Shown one piece after another: positions 6,642 through 15,126 of a stretch of DNA of 50,048 bases. Position numbers and translations under genes: made by a program. Every line of letters begins with the position of its first letter. Positions within the stretch are counted from its first letter, which is position 1. The notes below the pieces were generated by a model. That model had not been told where the DNA came from, did no database searches, and worked only from the letters and a program-made list of their open reading frames with translations. Source of the stretch: Lachnospiraceae bacterium (GTDB lineage: Bacteria; Bacillota; Clostridia; Lachnospirales; Lachnospiraceae); contig SFDP01000033.1 in NCBI GenBank assembly GCA_004558185.1, forward strand, positions 1 through 50,048, written 5' to 3'.

Positions 6642-7764
6642 TCAAAAAGTCCTTTTCATAAAATAACCAGGATTTATAGGGCAAGACCCTTACCCCTTCC
6701 TGATCCGCTGTCCATAAAAAAATCAGAAAATAGAGTATACAGCAAACCATAACCAGAGCCGTCAGCCTCCGTCTTTTGCTTCTATCCTCTATGCCCAAAA
6801 GTAGAGAGGGAATAAAGAGCAGATGAGAGGTAATCAGATAATAGCCCAATCTTCCTACCAGAGGAAGAAAAGAAGCAAAGCTGTAAAGCCCTATTCCTAA
6901 AAGATTGAGTTGGAAATAAAAACGATTTTCCCTGCTCTGCGTTATCTTCTCTTTGCCGCATAGAAGAGCCAACACCAGAACGGCAGCACACCGGCCAATG
7001 GTTATCAGGTTTCCTGACAGGCCAACCTCCGTCTCCAAATAGATGGTATCACGATAAGAAGGATAAAACATCAGTGCCAGCTCAACCACCTGCTGCTGAA
7101 AAATCAGCGCCAGTCCTCCCAGGACAGTCATTACCGCTATATACCATTTTTTCCAGGGCAGATTTGCCACCAGATACAGGGGAATGACCACCAGCACAGA
7201 TTTGTGGAGTAAGGCCGCCAGGGCAATCAGCAGGATAAATTTACCATATTCCTTTCGCAGCACATAGCGAAAGGAATACAGCGCCATGGCCAGTACAAGA
7301 TAATAACGAACCGTATTAAAGGTTCTGAAATAAATACCCAAAGTCATGAATAAAAAAAAAGCCAGAAAAAAACTCCTGCTTTGCTCCATCATCACCTTAA
7401 AAAAAAGCCAGATGGTAATAAAAGCGAAAAAACTAAACACCAGAAGATAATTCTCCCCGCCGGAGAGAATGCACAGCCCTTTTACCAAGGCGTTAAATAG
7501 GGGCTCCGTAACCACATATCCGCCTACATAAATTTCGTGGATCACATCCACATAGGTTCCATAATCATTTCCTACCTCCAGCCTGAAGGCAGAAAGAAGA
7601 AAAAGAACGATAAAAAGAGCTCCCAGACACAAAGCGCTTACCGCCTGTCTTCGGGTAATTCTTCCTGTCCGTTCTGAATTGCCGCTGCCTGCCCGCTCAT
7701 TTTTACTCAATACCTGAGAGGCCAATATAAGGCTTATTGCCGTTATGAAAAGATATAAAATCAT
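6622..7764 (-). CDS. EpsG-family polysaccharide polymerase (Wzy-like)
   Basis: 380 residues with about ten membrane segments. After the first two helices comes FRLEVGNDYGTYVDVIHE (about 62-79), the R-x-G-N-D-Y motif of EpsG/Wzy-like polymerases, followed by EPLFNALVKGL and RTFNTVRYYLVLAMALYS. These proteins join polysaccharide repeat units on the outer face of the membrane. The gene sits between two glycosyltransferases in the cluster and overlaps the next gene by 20 bases. EpsG assignment rests on this motif and the context; the polymerised unit is unknown. Confidence 0.82.
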   Translation of the reverse strand: MILYLFITAISLILASQVLSKNERAGSGNSERTGRITRRQAVSALCLGALFIVLFLLSAFRLEVGNDYGTYVDVIHEIYVGGYVVTEPLFNALVKGLCILSGGENYLLVFSFFAFITIWLFFKVMMEQSRSFFLAFFLFMTLGIYFRTFNTVRYYLVLAMALYSFRYVLRKEYGKFILLIALAALLHKSVLVVIPLYLVANLPWKKWYIAVMTVLGGLALIFQQQVVELALMFYPSYRDTIYLETEVGLSGNLITIGRCAAVLVLALLCGKEKITQSRENRFYFQLNLLGIGLYSFASFLPLVGRLGYYLITSHLLFIPSLLLGIEDRSKRRRLTALVMVCCILYFLIFLWTADQEGVRVLPYKSWLFYEKDFLNAGEIF

Positions 7765-7777
7765 GTCTCTTTCCCTA

Positions 7778-8569
7778 CTATCCTTCTGCTTCCTTCATCC
7801 CTTTACACATCAAGCGATAGGCTTTGCTAAAAGGAATTTCTCCACATATCATTTTCCCATGAACAATAAGAAAGCGCAGAGCCATCACGTGTCGTAACGG
7901 GCCGTACAGGAAGGAATATAATACTCCCCGGTCAAAAAAGAATCTTTCCGTATAGCCTTCAAACCAGGTAGAGGGTCTGGGCTCCTCCTTCCCCAGATTG
8001 ATGGGAAGGGCGTAGACCTTTAATCCTTTTTTCAGACAATCCAGCAAGAACAGGCTGTCCTCTCCATTGCTGTAGGGTGCCCCTCCTCCAAAAAGAAGAG
8101 AAAACGTAACCCCCGCTTTATGCAGGCGCTCACGTCTGGCTGCAAAGCTATAGGTGGGATAACGGCCACTGTTATAGAATCTCACCCTGTGCTCCTTTGA
8201 GGTATGGTAGGTGGCCCGGCTGGCTTCTACCTCCATATTGAACAGCAGGATATCAGCCTGAGGTCTTTTCTGAAAAGCCTCCAGAACTTTTTCGGCATAG
8301 CCCTCCTCGTAGACAATATCCTCATCGGAAAACAACAGAATATCCGCCTTTGCCCGGAGCAGGGCATTGTTCCGTGACAGACCTACTCCCCGTTCAGCAA
8401 AGCTGTAGCCCTTAATAAGAAAGCCTCTGTGCAGGTACTCCCTGTATTCATTCTTTTCACACTGATTGATGATGATGGCATCCGACTGCAGATTCATCTT
8501 TTCTGCCAGTGCTTCTACCCTTTTATCAACCGCAGAAACCAGTGTTTCCAACGTTTTTGCCTCTTTCAC
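7778..8569 (-). CDS. glycosyltransferase family 2 variant
   Basis: About 263 residues from a GTG at 8569 preceded by GGAAGGGGG. An ATG at 8641 is also in frame, but the extra 24 residues (MGNLRFERKRSS...) look unlike any family start and overlap the upstream gene. The N-terminus ETLVSAVDKRVEALAEKMN, then SDAIIINQCEKNEY, is a recognised variant of the GT2 beginning. ERGVGLSRNNALLRA and ILLFSDEDIVYEEGY carry the donor-binding acidic cluster (D-E-D). GGAPYSNGEDSLFLLDCL holds the catalytic-base region (E-D). It transfers a sugar in repeat-unit assembly. It lies between the chain-length protein and the polymerase. Confidence 0.82.
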   Translation of the reverse strand: MKEAKTLETLVSAVDKRVEALAEKMNLQSDAIIINQCEKNEYREYLHRGFLIKGYSFAERGVGLSRNNALLRAKADILLFSDEDIVYEEGYAEKVLEAFQKRPQADILLFNMEVEASRATYHTSKEHRVRFYNSGRYPTYSFAARRERLHKAGVTFSLLFGGGAPYSNGEDSLFLLDCLKKGLKVYALPINLGKEEPRPSTWFEGYTERFFFDRGVLYSFLYGPLRHVMALRFLIVHGKMICGEIPFSKAYRLMCKGMKEAEG

Positions 8570-8606
8570 CCTGTGCCCCCTTCCAAAGCCTTCTGCTGCC
8601 TGTACG

Positions 8607-9587
8607 CTACTCCTTTTTCTCTCGAACCTGAGATTTCCCATAATAGGCCTTCACAAAGCTGTCCTTAGCTTCAATAATCACCAGCCCTTTTACCTCACAC
8701 TGCTGCAGCTTCATCAGCTCCAGAAGCCGCTGAGTCCTGGCCCGGTTCTTCCTGCCCCAGGGAATAGCCACAAGAAGCGCCTCTGCTTTTCTCAGTCTTT
8801 CATAGTCTTCTCTTCCCGGAATCTCTTCCGCATTCCACAGCTCTACTTTTCTGTCCCCAAAAGCATAGTCTGTATTATCCTTATACATTTGCTCCTGAGC
8901 TGCTTCTTTTTTCCTGGTCAGCAGGCCAAATACCGGGAGCTTAAACTGGTACAGGACATCCTTTTCCACATAAATGCCGTCTTCCAGCACCAGATAAAGC
9001 AATAAAAAAAACAGTGCAGCCAGTCCACCCAAAAGTCCACCCAGAAAAGCTGCATTCGGAGCCTTTGTATTTTTTTCCAAGGGCAATGCTTCTCCTCTGC
9101 TCCAGACCTCAATATGATCCAACATATCTCTGCTTTCTCCAAAATGCACCATGGACTGGTGGTAGGCCTCGGAAATCTGCTCTGTCAACGCTTTGTCATC
9201 GGTAGTTACATGAACCGTCAAAACCCGATAATCACCCAGCATCTCCCCACTGACTGCCTGCTGTACCATAGTCTTCGTCACGGTTTGAGGAAGCAGGGTC
9301 AGGGCATAATCCACAATAGGGTCATTCCTTAATATCCCATCCCAGGTATAGGCATTATAATAGTCATTTCCATTCTCAAATTCATCGAAATTAAAGCTGA
9401 TGTAATAATCCGAGGAAGCCCGGTATTCAGGCATTCCATTGGTCACCTGAGTATAGAGAAGATAGATCGCTGCCCCTGCCGCAGCACCCAAAACAATTCC
9501 TGCAAAAATCAGCCACAGCTTCCCTCCCAAAATCAGAAGCAAACGTCTTAAGTCCAGCCCCTGATTCAAATATTCTTCTTTTTCCAC
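8607..9587 (-). CDS. Wzz/CapA-type polysaccharide chain-length determinant
   Basis: 326 residues from a GTG start with AAAGGAG upstream. Two membrane segments flank an extracytoplasmic domain: residues about 15-45 (LLLILGGKLWLIFAGIVLG) and about 180-203 (NAAFLGGLLGGLAALFFLLL), the Wzz layout. The cytoplasmic tail (VFGLLTRKKEAAQEQM onward) looks like a degenerate partner of a BY-kinase, but no Walker A motif is present; it ends in a modest VKGLVIIEAKDSF strand. It sets polymer length together with the EpsG-like polymerase. No separate tyrosine kinase (CapB/Wzc) or phosphatase is in the window. Confidence 0.8.
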   Translation of the reverse strand: MEKEEYLNQGLDLRRLLLILGGKLWLIFAGIVLGAAAGAAIYLLYTQVTNGMPEYRASSDYYISFNFDEFENGNDYYNAYTWDGILRNDPIVDYALTLLPQTVTKTMVQQAVSGEMLGDYRVLTVHVTTDDKALTEQISEAYHQSMVHFGESRDMLDHIEVWSRGEALPLEKNTKAPNAAFLGGLLGGLAALFFLLLYLVLEDGIYVEKDVLYQFKLPVFGLLTRKKEAAQEQMYKDNTDYAFGDRKVELWNAEEIPGREDYERLRKAEALLVAIPWGRKNRARTQRLLELMKLQQCEVKGLVIIEAKDSFVKAYYGKSQVREKKE

Positions 9588-9589
9588 GG

Positions 9590-10957
9590 CTACTCCTTTC
9601 TGGCGGTAGTCTGATTCTCTCCGATACCTTCCGTACTTTCCGGCTTAAACAATATCTTCAGGGTCAAAAGCATCAGCTTAATGTCCAGCCACAGACTGTA
9701 GGTTTCGATATACGACAAATCCAGCTTCAGCTTGTCATAGGGGGTAGTGTTGTATTTTCCATAAACCTGCGCATACCCAGCCAATCCTGCTTTTACCTTC
9801 ATGCGAAGAGCAAATTCCGGCATATCCTCCATGTACTGCGCAATAATTTCCGGCCTCTCCGGTCTGGGGCCAATGAAGGACATATCTCCCTTGAGAATGT
9901 TGATAAGCTGGGGCAGCTCGTCAATTCTTACCGCACGGATAAACTTCCCGATCGGTGTGATTCGGGAATCATTTTTCGAAGCCAGACGGGCAACCCCGTC
10001 CTTTTCCGCATCCACTCTCATGCTCCTGAATTTTAAAATACCAAACTCCCTGCCTCCCTGTGTACATCGAATCTGCCGATATAATATGGGTCCCCCATCA
10101 TAAAGCTTAATGGCAACAGCGGTAATGAGCCAGACTGGCGAAGAAAGAAGCAGCAGAAGAAAGGAGCAGATGAGATCAATTCCCCGCTTGGCAATCCGCT
10201 GTTCTATACGCAGAGAATACTCTCGGGTCAGCATAATGGGGGTGTCAAAAAGATGAAGCTGATCTGAGCCTTTTATCAATACATCCGGAATTTTAGGCAT
10301 CATATAAACTCTGATGGAACGACTATAACAGAATTTCAGCAGCTCATTCCTGTCTGCGGTAGGAATATCCCATAGAACTACCGCTTTGTTAGTCTCCAGA
10401 ATGGCCTTTTCCATTTCCTCTATTCCCCGGTCAACAGGCAGACATTGGGTGATTCTGTACTTGTCAGGGCGACTGGCAAATTTTTGCAGAATATCCTCAA
10501 TGGGCCGTTTCCCATGAATCAGCAGCAAATCTCTGGGCGGAAAAACCCTCCGGTAAACCCTGTTGCATCCTGCGGTCCAAAGGCCGGCAAAGGCAATCTG
10601 TGCTGCGGTCATCCAGATCAGACCATTTGCCTGCACCAGTTTAACCTCAATAATCGAAAACTGGAGATAGGTGATCACATTTACACACAGCAGAGAAAAA
10701 ACCTGGGAAAAAAATACATCCATAGGCTTCAGATAACCGATTCGCAATCCTCCATAGGTAGAAGCAAAGAAAAACAGGAGAATAAAGTAAATAAAAACCA
10801 TCAGCAAGTGGCCCCAGAAATACAGCTTAATGTTCCAGATAATTCTCCGGTGATAGATGAACAGCCAGGTGTAGGCATACATTCCCGTCAGGATCAAAAT
10901 ACCAAGAAAAGATAACAGCAGGATAAGCAAGCGCTTGCCCGATTCATTCGTTCTCAT
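9590..10957 (-). CDS. polyprenyl-phosphate sugar-1-phosphate transferase (initiating)
   Basis: 455 residues from the ATG after GGAGAAATTA; another in-frame ATG (10969) is possible. Four to five membrane helices fill residues 1-130. A variable middle domain (about 140-240) follows. The C-terminal bacterial sugar transferase domain starts with a membrane helix (KRGIDLICSFLLLLLSSP) and has QIRCTQGGREFGILKFRSM, then RIDELPQLINILKGDMSFIG and PRPERPE, the conserved catalytic D-E and PRPE motifs. It loads the first sugar phosphate onto undecaprenyl phosphate at the inner face of the membrane, so it begins repeat-unit synthesis. The downstream gene starts 2 bases from its end. Confidence 0.93.
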   Translation of the reverse strand: MRTNESGKRLLILLLSFLGILILTGMYAYTWLFIYHRRIIWNIKLYFWGHLLMVFIYFILLFFFASTYGGLRIGYLKPMDVFFSQVFSLLCVNVITYLQFSIIEVKLVQANGLIWMTAAQIAFAGLWTAGCNRVYRRVFPPRDLLLIHGKRPIEDILQKFASRPDKYRITQCLPVDRGIEEMEKAILETNKAVVLWDIPTADRNELLKFCYSRSIRVYMMPKIPDVLIKGSDQLHLFDTPIMLTREYSLRIEQRIAKRGIDLICSFLLLLLSSPVWLITAVAIKLYDGGPILYRQIRCTQGGREFGILKFRSMRVDAEKDGVARLASKNDSRITPIGKFIRAVRIDELPQLINILKGDMSFIGPRPERPEIIAQYMEDMPEFALRMKVKAGLAGYAQVYGKYNTTPYDKLKLDLSYIETYSLWLDIKLMLLTLKILFKPESTEGIGENQTTARKE

Positions 10958-10978
10958 TAATTTCTCCATTTCTCAAGA

Positions 10979-11728
10979 TTAAATCCGTCGCAGGGAAGCT
11001 CTTATAGCCCAACCCATAAAGCAGCTTAAGCTGACTGTAAGAGAAAGCTTTTCTACCCTGCGATATAAAAACCAGATACGTTTAATAGCCACCAGCTTGT
11101 TCGAGGAAAGAGACCTGGCCGGCCGCCGGTAGATCACCAGAACCTGATTGAGTCCGTAGGCCACATGGCCCTCCTTTAAAATCTGCCACCAGGTAGCCGA
11201 ATCTTCGCTGGGAACCGAAGGCATTTCCATAAGCCTCTCGGGAATCATTTCCCGATCCAAAAGTACAGTGGAGGTGAAAATTACGGTTCTGGACAGAGCC
11301 TGCCTATAGGTCAGCTTATCGGGCACCTGCACTATCTTTCCCGTTCCTTTTGCTTCTTCATCTCCAAATTCATAGGAAGTAAATACAAATCCGACCTCCT
11401 TTTCTTTCATGAAGGCCAGTTCTCTTTCCAGCTTCTGCGGCTTCCATACATCGTCTGCATCCAGAAAGGCAATATAGCGCCCTCTGGCTTCCTTCAGCCC
11501 ACGATTTCTGGCCCGGGCAGCTCCCTGATTCTCTTCCTGTCTGAGCAAACGAATGCGATTATCAGGGTGCCTGTCCAGAAGCTCCTCAATGACCTGGCAG
11601 CTTTTATCCCCGGAGCAGTCATCTATCAGCAGAAGCTCCCAATCCTTACAGGTTTGCTCCTGTACCATTTTAATCGTCTCAGGCAGATATTCTGCCGCAT
11701 TATAAACAGGAGTAATGATGCTAACCAT
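10979..11728 (-). CDS. glycosyltransferase family 2
   Basis: 249 residues. The GT-A start MVSIITPVYNAAEYLPETI, then WELLLIDDCSGDKS, is canonical. RNRGLKEARGRYIAFLDADD at about 70-89 holds the DxD (DAD) metal site. EDSATWWQILKEG at about 175-187 gives the catalytic-base region. It uses a nucleotide sugar to extend the repeat unit. The start overlaps the preceding gene's stop region (TAGAATG), so translation is coupled. Similarity is strongest to the WcaA/teichuronic acid TuaG-like group, but the sugar is not readable. Confidence 0.88.
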   Translation of the reverse strand: MVSIITPVYNAAEYLPETIKMVQEQTCKDWELLLIDDCSGDKSCQVIEELLDRHPDNRIRLLRQEENQGAARARNRGLKEARGRYIAFLDADDVWKPQKLERELAFMKEKEVGFVFTSYEFGDEEAKGTGKIVQVPDKLTYRQALSRTVIFTSTVLLDREMIPERLMEMPSVPSEDSATWWQILKEGHVAYGLNQVLVIYRRPARSLSSNKLVAIKRIWFLYRRVEKLSLTVSLSCFMGWAIRASLRRI

Positions 11729-11729
11729 T

Positions 11730-12659
11730 CTACCACTCTTCCTTTACCAGATAAATCGGTCTTCGTTTTACCTCCATGTAGGTTCTGGAAAGGTATTGTC
11801 CCACTATTCCAAGACAAAATAGCTGAACCCCGCTTACCAGAAAAATAATGCAGACCATGGAGGGCCATCCGCCTACCGGATCTCCCCAGATCAACGTCTT
11901 TATAATAATAAATATAATGGCGCCGAAGGCACACAGACACATCAATACCCCCATAATAGAGGCGAAGGCCAGTGGTGCAGTGGAAAATGCCGTAATTCCT
12001 TCTATGGAATACAAAAACAGCTTCCAAAAATTCCATTTGGTTTCCCCATGGGCGCGCTCCACATTCTCATACTCCACCCATTTGGTTTCAAAGCCTACCC
12101 AGCCGAAAATTCCTTTGGTAAACCGATTATATTCACTCATGGAAAGAATGGAATCCACCACCTGTCTGGTCATCAGGCGATAATCTCTTGCGCCATCTAC
12201 CATATCCGTTTTGGATATCCTGTTCATCAGACGATAGAACAGCCTGGCAAAAAAGGAACGAATAGGTGGTTCGCCTTTCCTGTCAACCCTTCTGGTCGCT
12301 ACGGAATCATAGCCCTGCTCCAGATAGGAAAACATCTCAGGAAGCAGAGAGGGAGGATCCTGCAGATCGGCATCCATCATCACTACATAATCTCCTTTTG
12401 CTTTCTGAAAGCCTGCATAAATTGCCGCTTCCTTCCCAAAGTTTCGGGAGAAAGATACCAGATGCACATTCTCAGCTTTCTTTCTCAGCTTCTTTACCTC
12501 TTCAACCGTTTTGTCCTTAGAGCCATCGTCAATATAAAGCACCTCCACCTCCAGCCCCTTGCTGGTAAAGAAGGATTGATTTTTCATTAATTCTTCATAA
12601 AAAAACTTTACGTTCTCTTCTTCATTATAACAGGGAACGATAACAGTCAGTAATGCCAT
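11730..12659 (-). CDS. undecaprenyl-phosphate glycosyltransferase, GtrB/DPM1-like family 2
   Basis: 309 residues from the ATG after GAGAGGAAGT; the ATG at 12671 lies in the ribosome site and is in frame. MALLTVIVPCYNEEENVKFF, VLYIDDGSKDKT, FSRNFGKEAAIYAGFQ and VVMMDADLQDPPSLLPEM (DAD metal site at about 96-98) identify the DPM1-like branch. Two membrane helices at about 230-295 (FSTAPLAFASIMGVLM; FLVSGVQLFCLGIVGQYLS) are typical of GtrB/ArnC. Such enzymes make polyprenyl-phosphate-hexose donors used by GT-C enzymes outside the membrane, which matches the GT-C-like proteins nearby. The pre-start hairpin motif (copy B) lies at 12664-12698. Confidence 0.9.
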   Translation of the reverse strand: MALLTVIVPCYNEEENVKFFYEELMKNQSFFTSKGLEVEVLYIDDGSKDKTVEEVKKLRKKAENVHLVSFSRNFGKEAAIYAGFQKAKGDYVVMMDADLQDPPSLLPEMFSYLEQGYDSVATRRVDRKGEPPIRSFFARLFYRLMNRISKTDMVDGARDYRLMTRQVVDSILSMSEYNRFTKGIFGWVGFETKWVEYENVERAHGETKWNFWKLFLYSIEGITAFSTAPLAFASIMGVLMCLCAFGAIIFIIIKTLIWGDPVGGWPSMVCIIFLVSGVQLFCLGIVGQYLSRTYMEVKRRPIYLVKEEW

Positions 12660-12663
12660 ACTT

Positions 12664-12698
12664 CCTCTCATTTCTGCTGCTTTGGCAGCATTTTAATC
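12664..12698 (-). promoter_or_regulatory. recurrent hairpin before ribosome site, copy B
   Basis: The minus strand reads GATTAAAATGCTGCC, AAA, GCAGCAGAA, then ATGAGAGG and the start 4 bases on. It is almost identical to copies A (5684-5717) and C (46046-46080). Confidence 0.55.
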
Positions 12699-12725
12699 TC
12701 AGTTCCTCCATTGAAAGCATTAGTC

Positions 12726-13568
12726 CTATCCAGCCGTCTTGTAAATCAGATAGTCCTGAGTCTGTCCATAGAGTACAAATTGGCCAATCTGGGAGGGTGC
12801 CGTTTCAAAATAATCCAGAACCATCACTCCACAGCCGAAAAGCTGCGCCATTTCACTCAAAAGCTCCAGATTCTCCCTGGGACTCTGCATCGCTTCATAG
12901 ACCCCTGACAGTTCCTCCGGATAGGTGTCCATAATTCCCAAATCCAGATAAGGCATATACATATCCTTACCATAAAGAAGCTGTATCCCTGGCTCATAAA
13001 CAGCCGTATACTCCAGAAGCTTTGCGGGAGCAAGCAGCGGAGCTGACTGATGTTCAGGCTCCCTGGAAAAAATCTCCTTAACCACAGACACGGCCTCACT
13101 TTCCCTGCTGTATGCTTCCTCTCCCTGCCGGTCAGACAACAGCCCATAGCAGCTGCCTGCCAGTCCAATAAGAAAAACAAAAACGATAACTACCATATTC
13201 TTTTGTCCCTGTTCTCCCAAAAGACTGACGAAGCAGACAACTCCGTATACAATCAAAAACAGAAACAACAGCAGCGGCCAAAGCTTCTCCGCCTGTCCCC
13301 TAAAAGGAAAAATTTTATTCAGAATCCACAGACCAATGGGATTAGCTACCACCAGCAGCAAAGAAATAAGTCCGAAAAGAAAGGGCCAGAGCTGTATCCT
13401 CTTTTTGGCTTCCTCCACCATCCAATTATCTCCTGCTTTGCCGGTTCCGTAACGATCCCAGGCTATCATCAGCCCCAGTCCCAGAGCCAGCAGATAAAAC
13501 AGAAAATAGCTGCCCGCCTCTTTGGCCTGTGCAAAGGTTATTTCTATTTGTTCCCAGATCATCTGCAA
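12726..13568 (-). CDS. membrane protein of unknown function in polysaccharide cluster
   Basis: 280 residues from a TTG start with GGAGG 8 bases upstream (an ATG two codons later is further from the site). About four membrane helices lie in residues 18-155 (FLFYLLALGLGLMIAW; FLFGLISLLLVVANPIGLWI; LLLFLFLIVYGVVCFV; VVIVFVFLIGLAGSCYG). A soluble, presumably extracellular C-terminal domain of about 115 residues follows (LLEYTAVYEPGIQLLYGKD; YPEELSGVYEAM). It starts 1 base after the stop of the 342-residue membrane protein, so the two are made together. They may correspond to the two halves of one longer protein family (see findings). No known family motif was recognised. Confidence 0.6.
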   Translation of the reverse strand: MQMIWEQIEITFAQAKEAGSYFLFYLLALGLGLMIAWDRYGTGKAGDNWMVEEAKKRIQLWPFLFGLISLLLVVANPIGLWILNKIFPFRGQAEKLWPLLLFLFLIVYGVVCFVSLLGEQGQKNMVVIVFVFLIGLAGSCYGLLSDRQGEEAYSRESEAVSVVKEIFSREPEHQSAPLLAPAKLLEYTAVYEPGIQLLYGKDMYMPYLDLGIMDTYPEELSGVYEAMQSPRENLELLSEMAQLFGCGVMVLDYFETAPSQIGQFVLYGQTQDYLIYKTAG

Positions 13569-13569
13569 C

Positions 13570-14598
13570 TTACTTTCCTCCCTGCTTTCGAAGCCTCTTA
13601 ATCACACAGATTCCTATCAGGCAAAGGCCGAAGAGGAGAGCAGCCATGCCCAGCAGCACAGGCCCCCAAAGAAGGGGAGCCAAAAATAAGGAGGCAGTAA
13701 ATAATAGCCCCAGCTTCAGTATAGCTCCCCAGGGAGTAATTCCTTCCCTCTCCTGGTCAAACTCCTCCTGGCTTTGAAATAGGGGAGCAAAAAGCCGATA
13801 AAGCACACACAGCAGCATAGGAAGGGCTACTGCTCCCACGATGGTTTCTCCTGCATAACCATAAAATAACAGACGGTAGCCTGCTGCACTGCTTACATAA
13901 TCTCCTGATAGGATCAATAGCTCCAATAGGCCGGCAAACAGCCACGTTTTCCGAAAATCTCTGCGAAACAGCAATCCTGCCAGCTCGCTAAAGGCCATCA
14001 GGGAAAAGGTAATCGTAAAAAAGCTCCCCCACACCCACACTGTATCCTGCGGCGTAAAGCCTGTCCAGCTTTTTACTGCTCCGTACCAGAAAGGAAGGGT
14101 GAGTATTTTTCTGGAAAGAATAACTCCCAATTCCATGAATTGGCCCGTAAAGGGATGGTATTGGTTCATGGTATCCGTTAAAAGGGCAGTCTGCATAGTC
14201 TCCAAAAGAGCATCCTGACGATTTCCCACCATTCCTTTGCATAAAACCAGAAAGATTCCCAGCCAAAACCAGAACACAAGCATCAGGTATATGTTCTTCG
14301 TTTTCCTCCTCTTAAGCATTCCTTTCCGCTTACCTGCCAGGGCGATCAGCTCTTTTTTGCAAAGCAAAACTGAAAGCAGTGAAGCTGCTCCCAATACCAG
14401 TGCCAATACGTTCAGCGCTCGTATAAAGCTCCAGCCCAAAAGCTGTGCTGCTGTAAATATAGTCCCCTGAGTGAAAAAAAGGAAAAAGAAACCAGTCAGA
14501 TGTATCCACAACTGACTCGTCTCTTTTTCCCTTCCTAATTTAACTAAAAGCATACCCAGCAGATATACTGCCAACCACAATAGAACTATACCCAGCAT
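13570..14598 (-). CDS. multi-membrane protein, DUF6077-like
   Basis: 342 residues with about nine membrane helices. The loop QDALLETMQTALLTDTMNQY then HPFTG at about 138-163 resembles the (D)DAFYVATATT...D..Y..DPYTG region of DUF6077 membrane proteins from Lachnospiraceae exopolysaccharide clusters; in those the acidic pair may be catalytic as in GT-C enzymes. Only one Asp (QDA) remains here. No good ribosome site precedes the ATG, and an in-frame TGA lies three codons upstream, so the start is forced. Function is unknown; a role in moving or glycosylating lipid-linked sugars is inference from context. Confidence 0.55.
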   Translation of the reverse strand: MLGIVLLWLAVYLLGMLLVKLGREKETSQLWIHLTGFFFLFFTQGTIFTAAQLLGWSFIRALNVLALVLGAASLLSVLLCKKELIALAGKRKGMLKRRKTKNIYLMLVFWFWLGIFLVLCKGMVGNRQDALLETMQTALLTDTMNQYHPFTGQFMELGVILSRKILTLPFWYGAVKSWTGFTPQDTVWVWGSFFTITFSLMAFSELAGLLFRRDFRKTWLFAGLLELLILSGDYVSSAAGYRLLFYGYAGETIVGAVALPMLLCVLYRLFAPLFQSQEEFDQEREGITPWGAILKLGLLFTASLFLAPLLWGPVLLGMAALLFGLCLIGICVIKRLRKQGGK

Positions 14599-14687
14599 AT
14601 ATTTTCAAATCCACTCTCCATGCCATGGTACACCGAGAGCCTTTCCTCACATTGATAAACAATATATTACCGTATAGTATAGCACAA

Positions 14688-15032
14688 TCAATGTACAAAG
14701 TCCAAACGAACTTTATCTGCCATACAGGCAATATACTCACTGTTGGTGGGCCTTCTTCTTCCCGTAATTCGAGAGTAGCCGAATATATCCTCAAACAGCT
14801 CTGTATTGCCCCTTTCCCAGCTTACCTCTATGGCATTTCGCACCGCCCGCTCTACCTTCTGGTCCGTTGTGGAATACTGCTTTGCAATTTGAGGATATAA
14901 CAATTTCGTTACACTCCCTACTACTTCCATATTTTCAGCCGAGAGGCAGATGGCCTCCCTCAGATAATGATACCCCTTTAAATGCACTGGAACTCCGATT
15001 TCCAGCATAAGTCTGGTCACTTCGTGTATCAT
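14688..15032 (-). CDS. stand-alone Spo0A C-terminal DNA-binding domain protein
   Basis: 114 residues. The whole protein matches the Spo0A effector domain: IGVPVHLKGYHYLREAICL (11-29), SVTKLLYPQIAKQYSTT (40-56), VERAVRNAIEVSWERGN (60-76) and FGYSRITGRRRPTNSEYIA (83-101), including the recognition-helix residues after the S-x-x-R-x-x-R/K-A motif. Spo0A itself is about 260 residues with an N-terminal receiver domain; here no receiver precedes it. The ATG follows AAGGAG at a rather long spacing, and the 90 bases upstream show no remnant of a receiver. It would bind 0A-box-like DNA without phosphorylation control. It lies inside the polysaccharide cluster, between two large membrane-protein genes. 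Confidence 0.85.
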   Translation of the reverse strand: MIHEVTRLMLEIGVPVHLKGYHYLREAICLSAENMEVVGSVTKLLYPQIAKQYSTTDQKVERAVRNAIEVSWERGNTELFEDIFGYSRITGRRRPTNSEYIACMADKVRLDFVH

Positions 15033-15126
15033 AACTGTTTCTGCTCCTTCCCGCTTTTTTCCAGTGTATCATTTCTTACGCTATTACCCTAATGCTTTTC
15101 ATCGCAATTTTTCGTTATTTTTCGAG

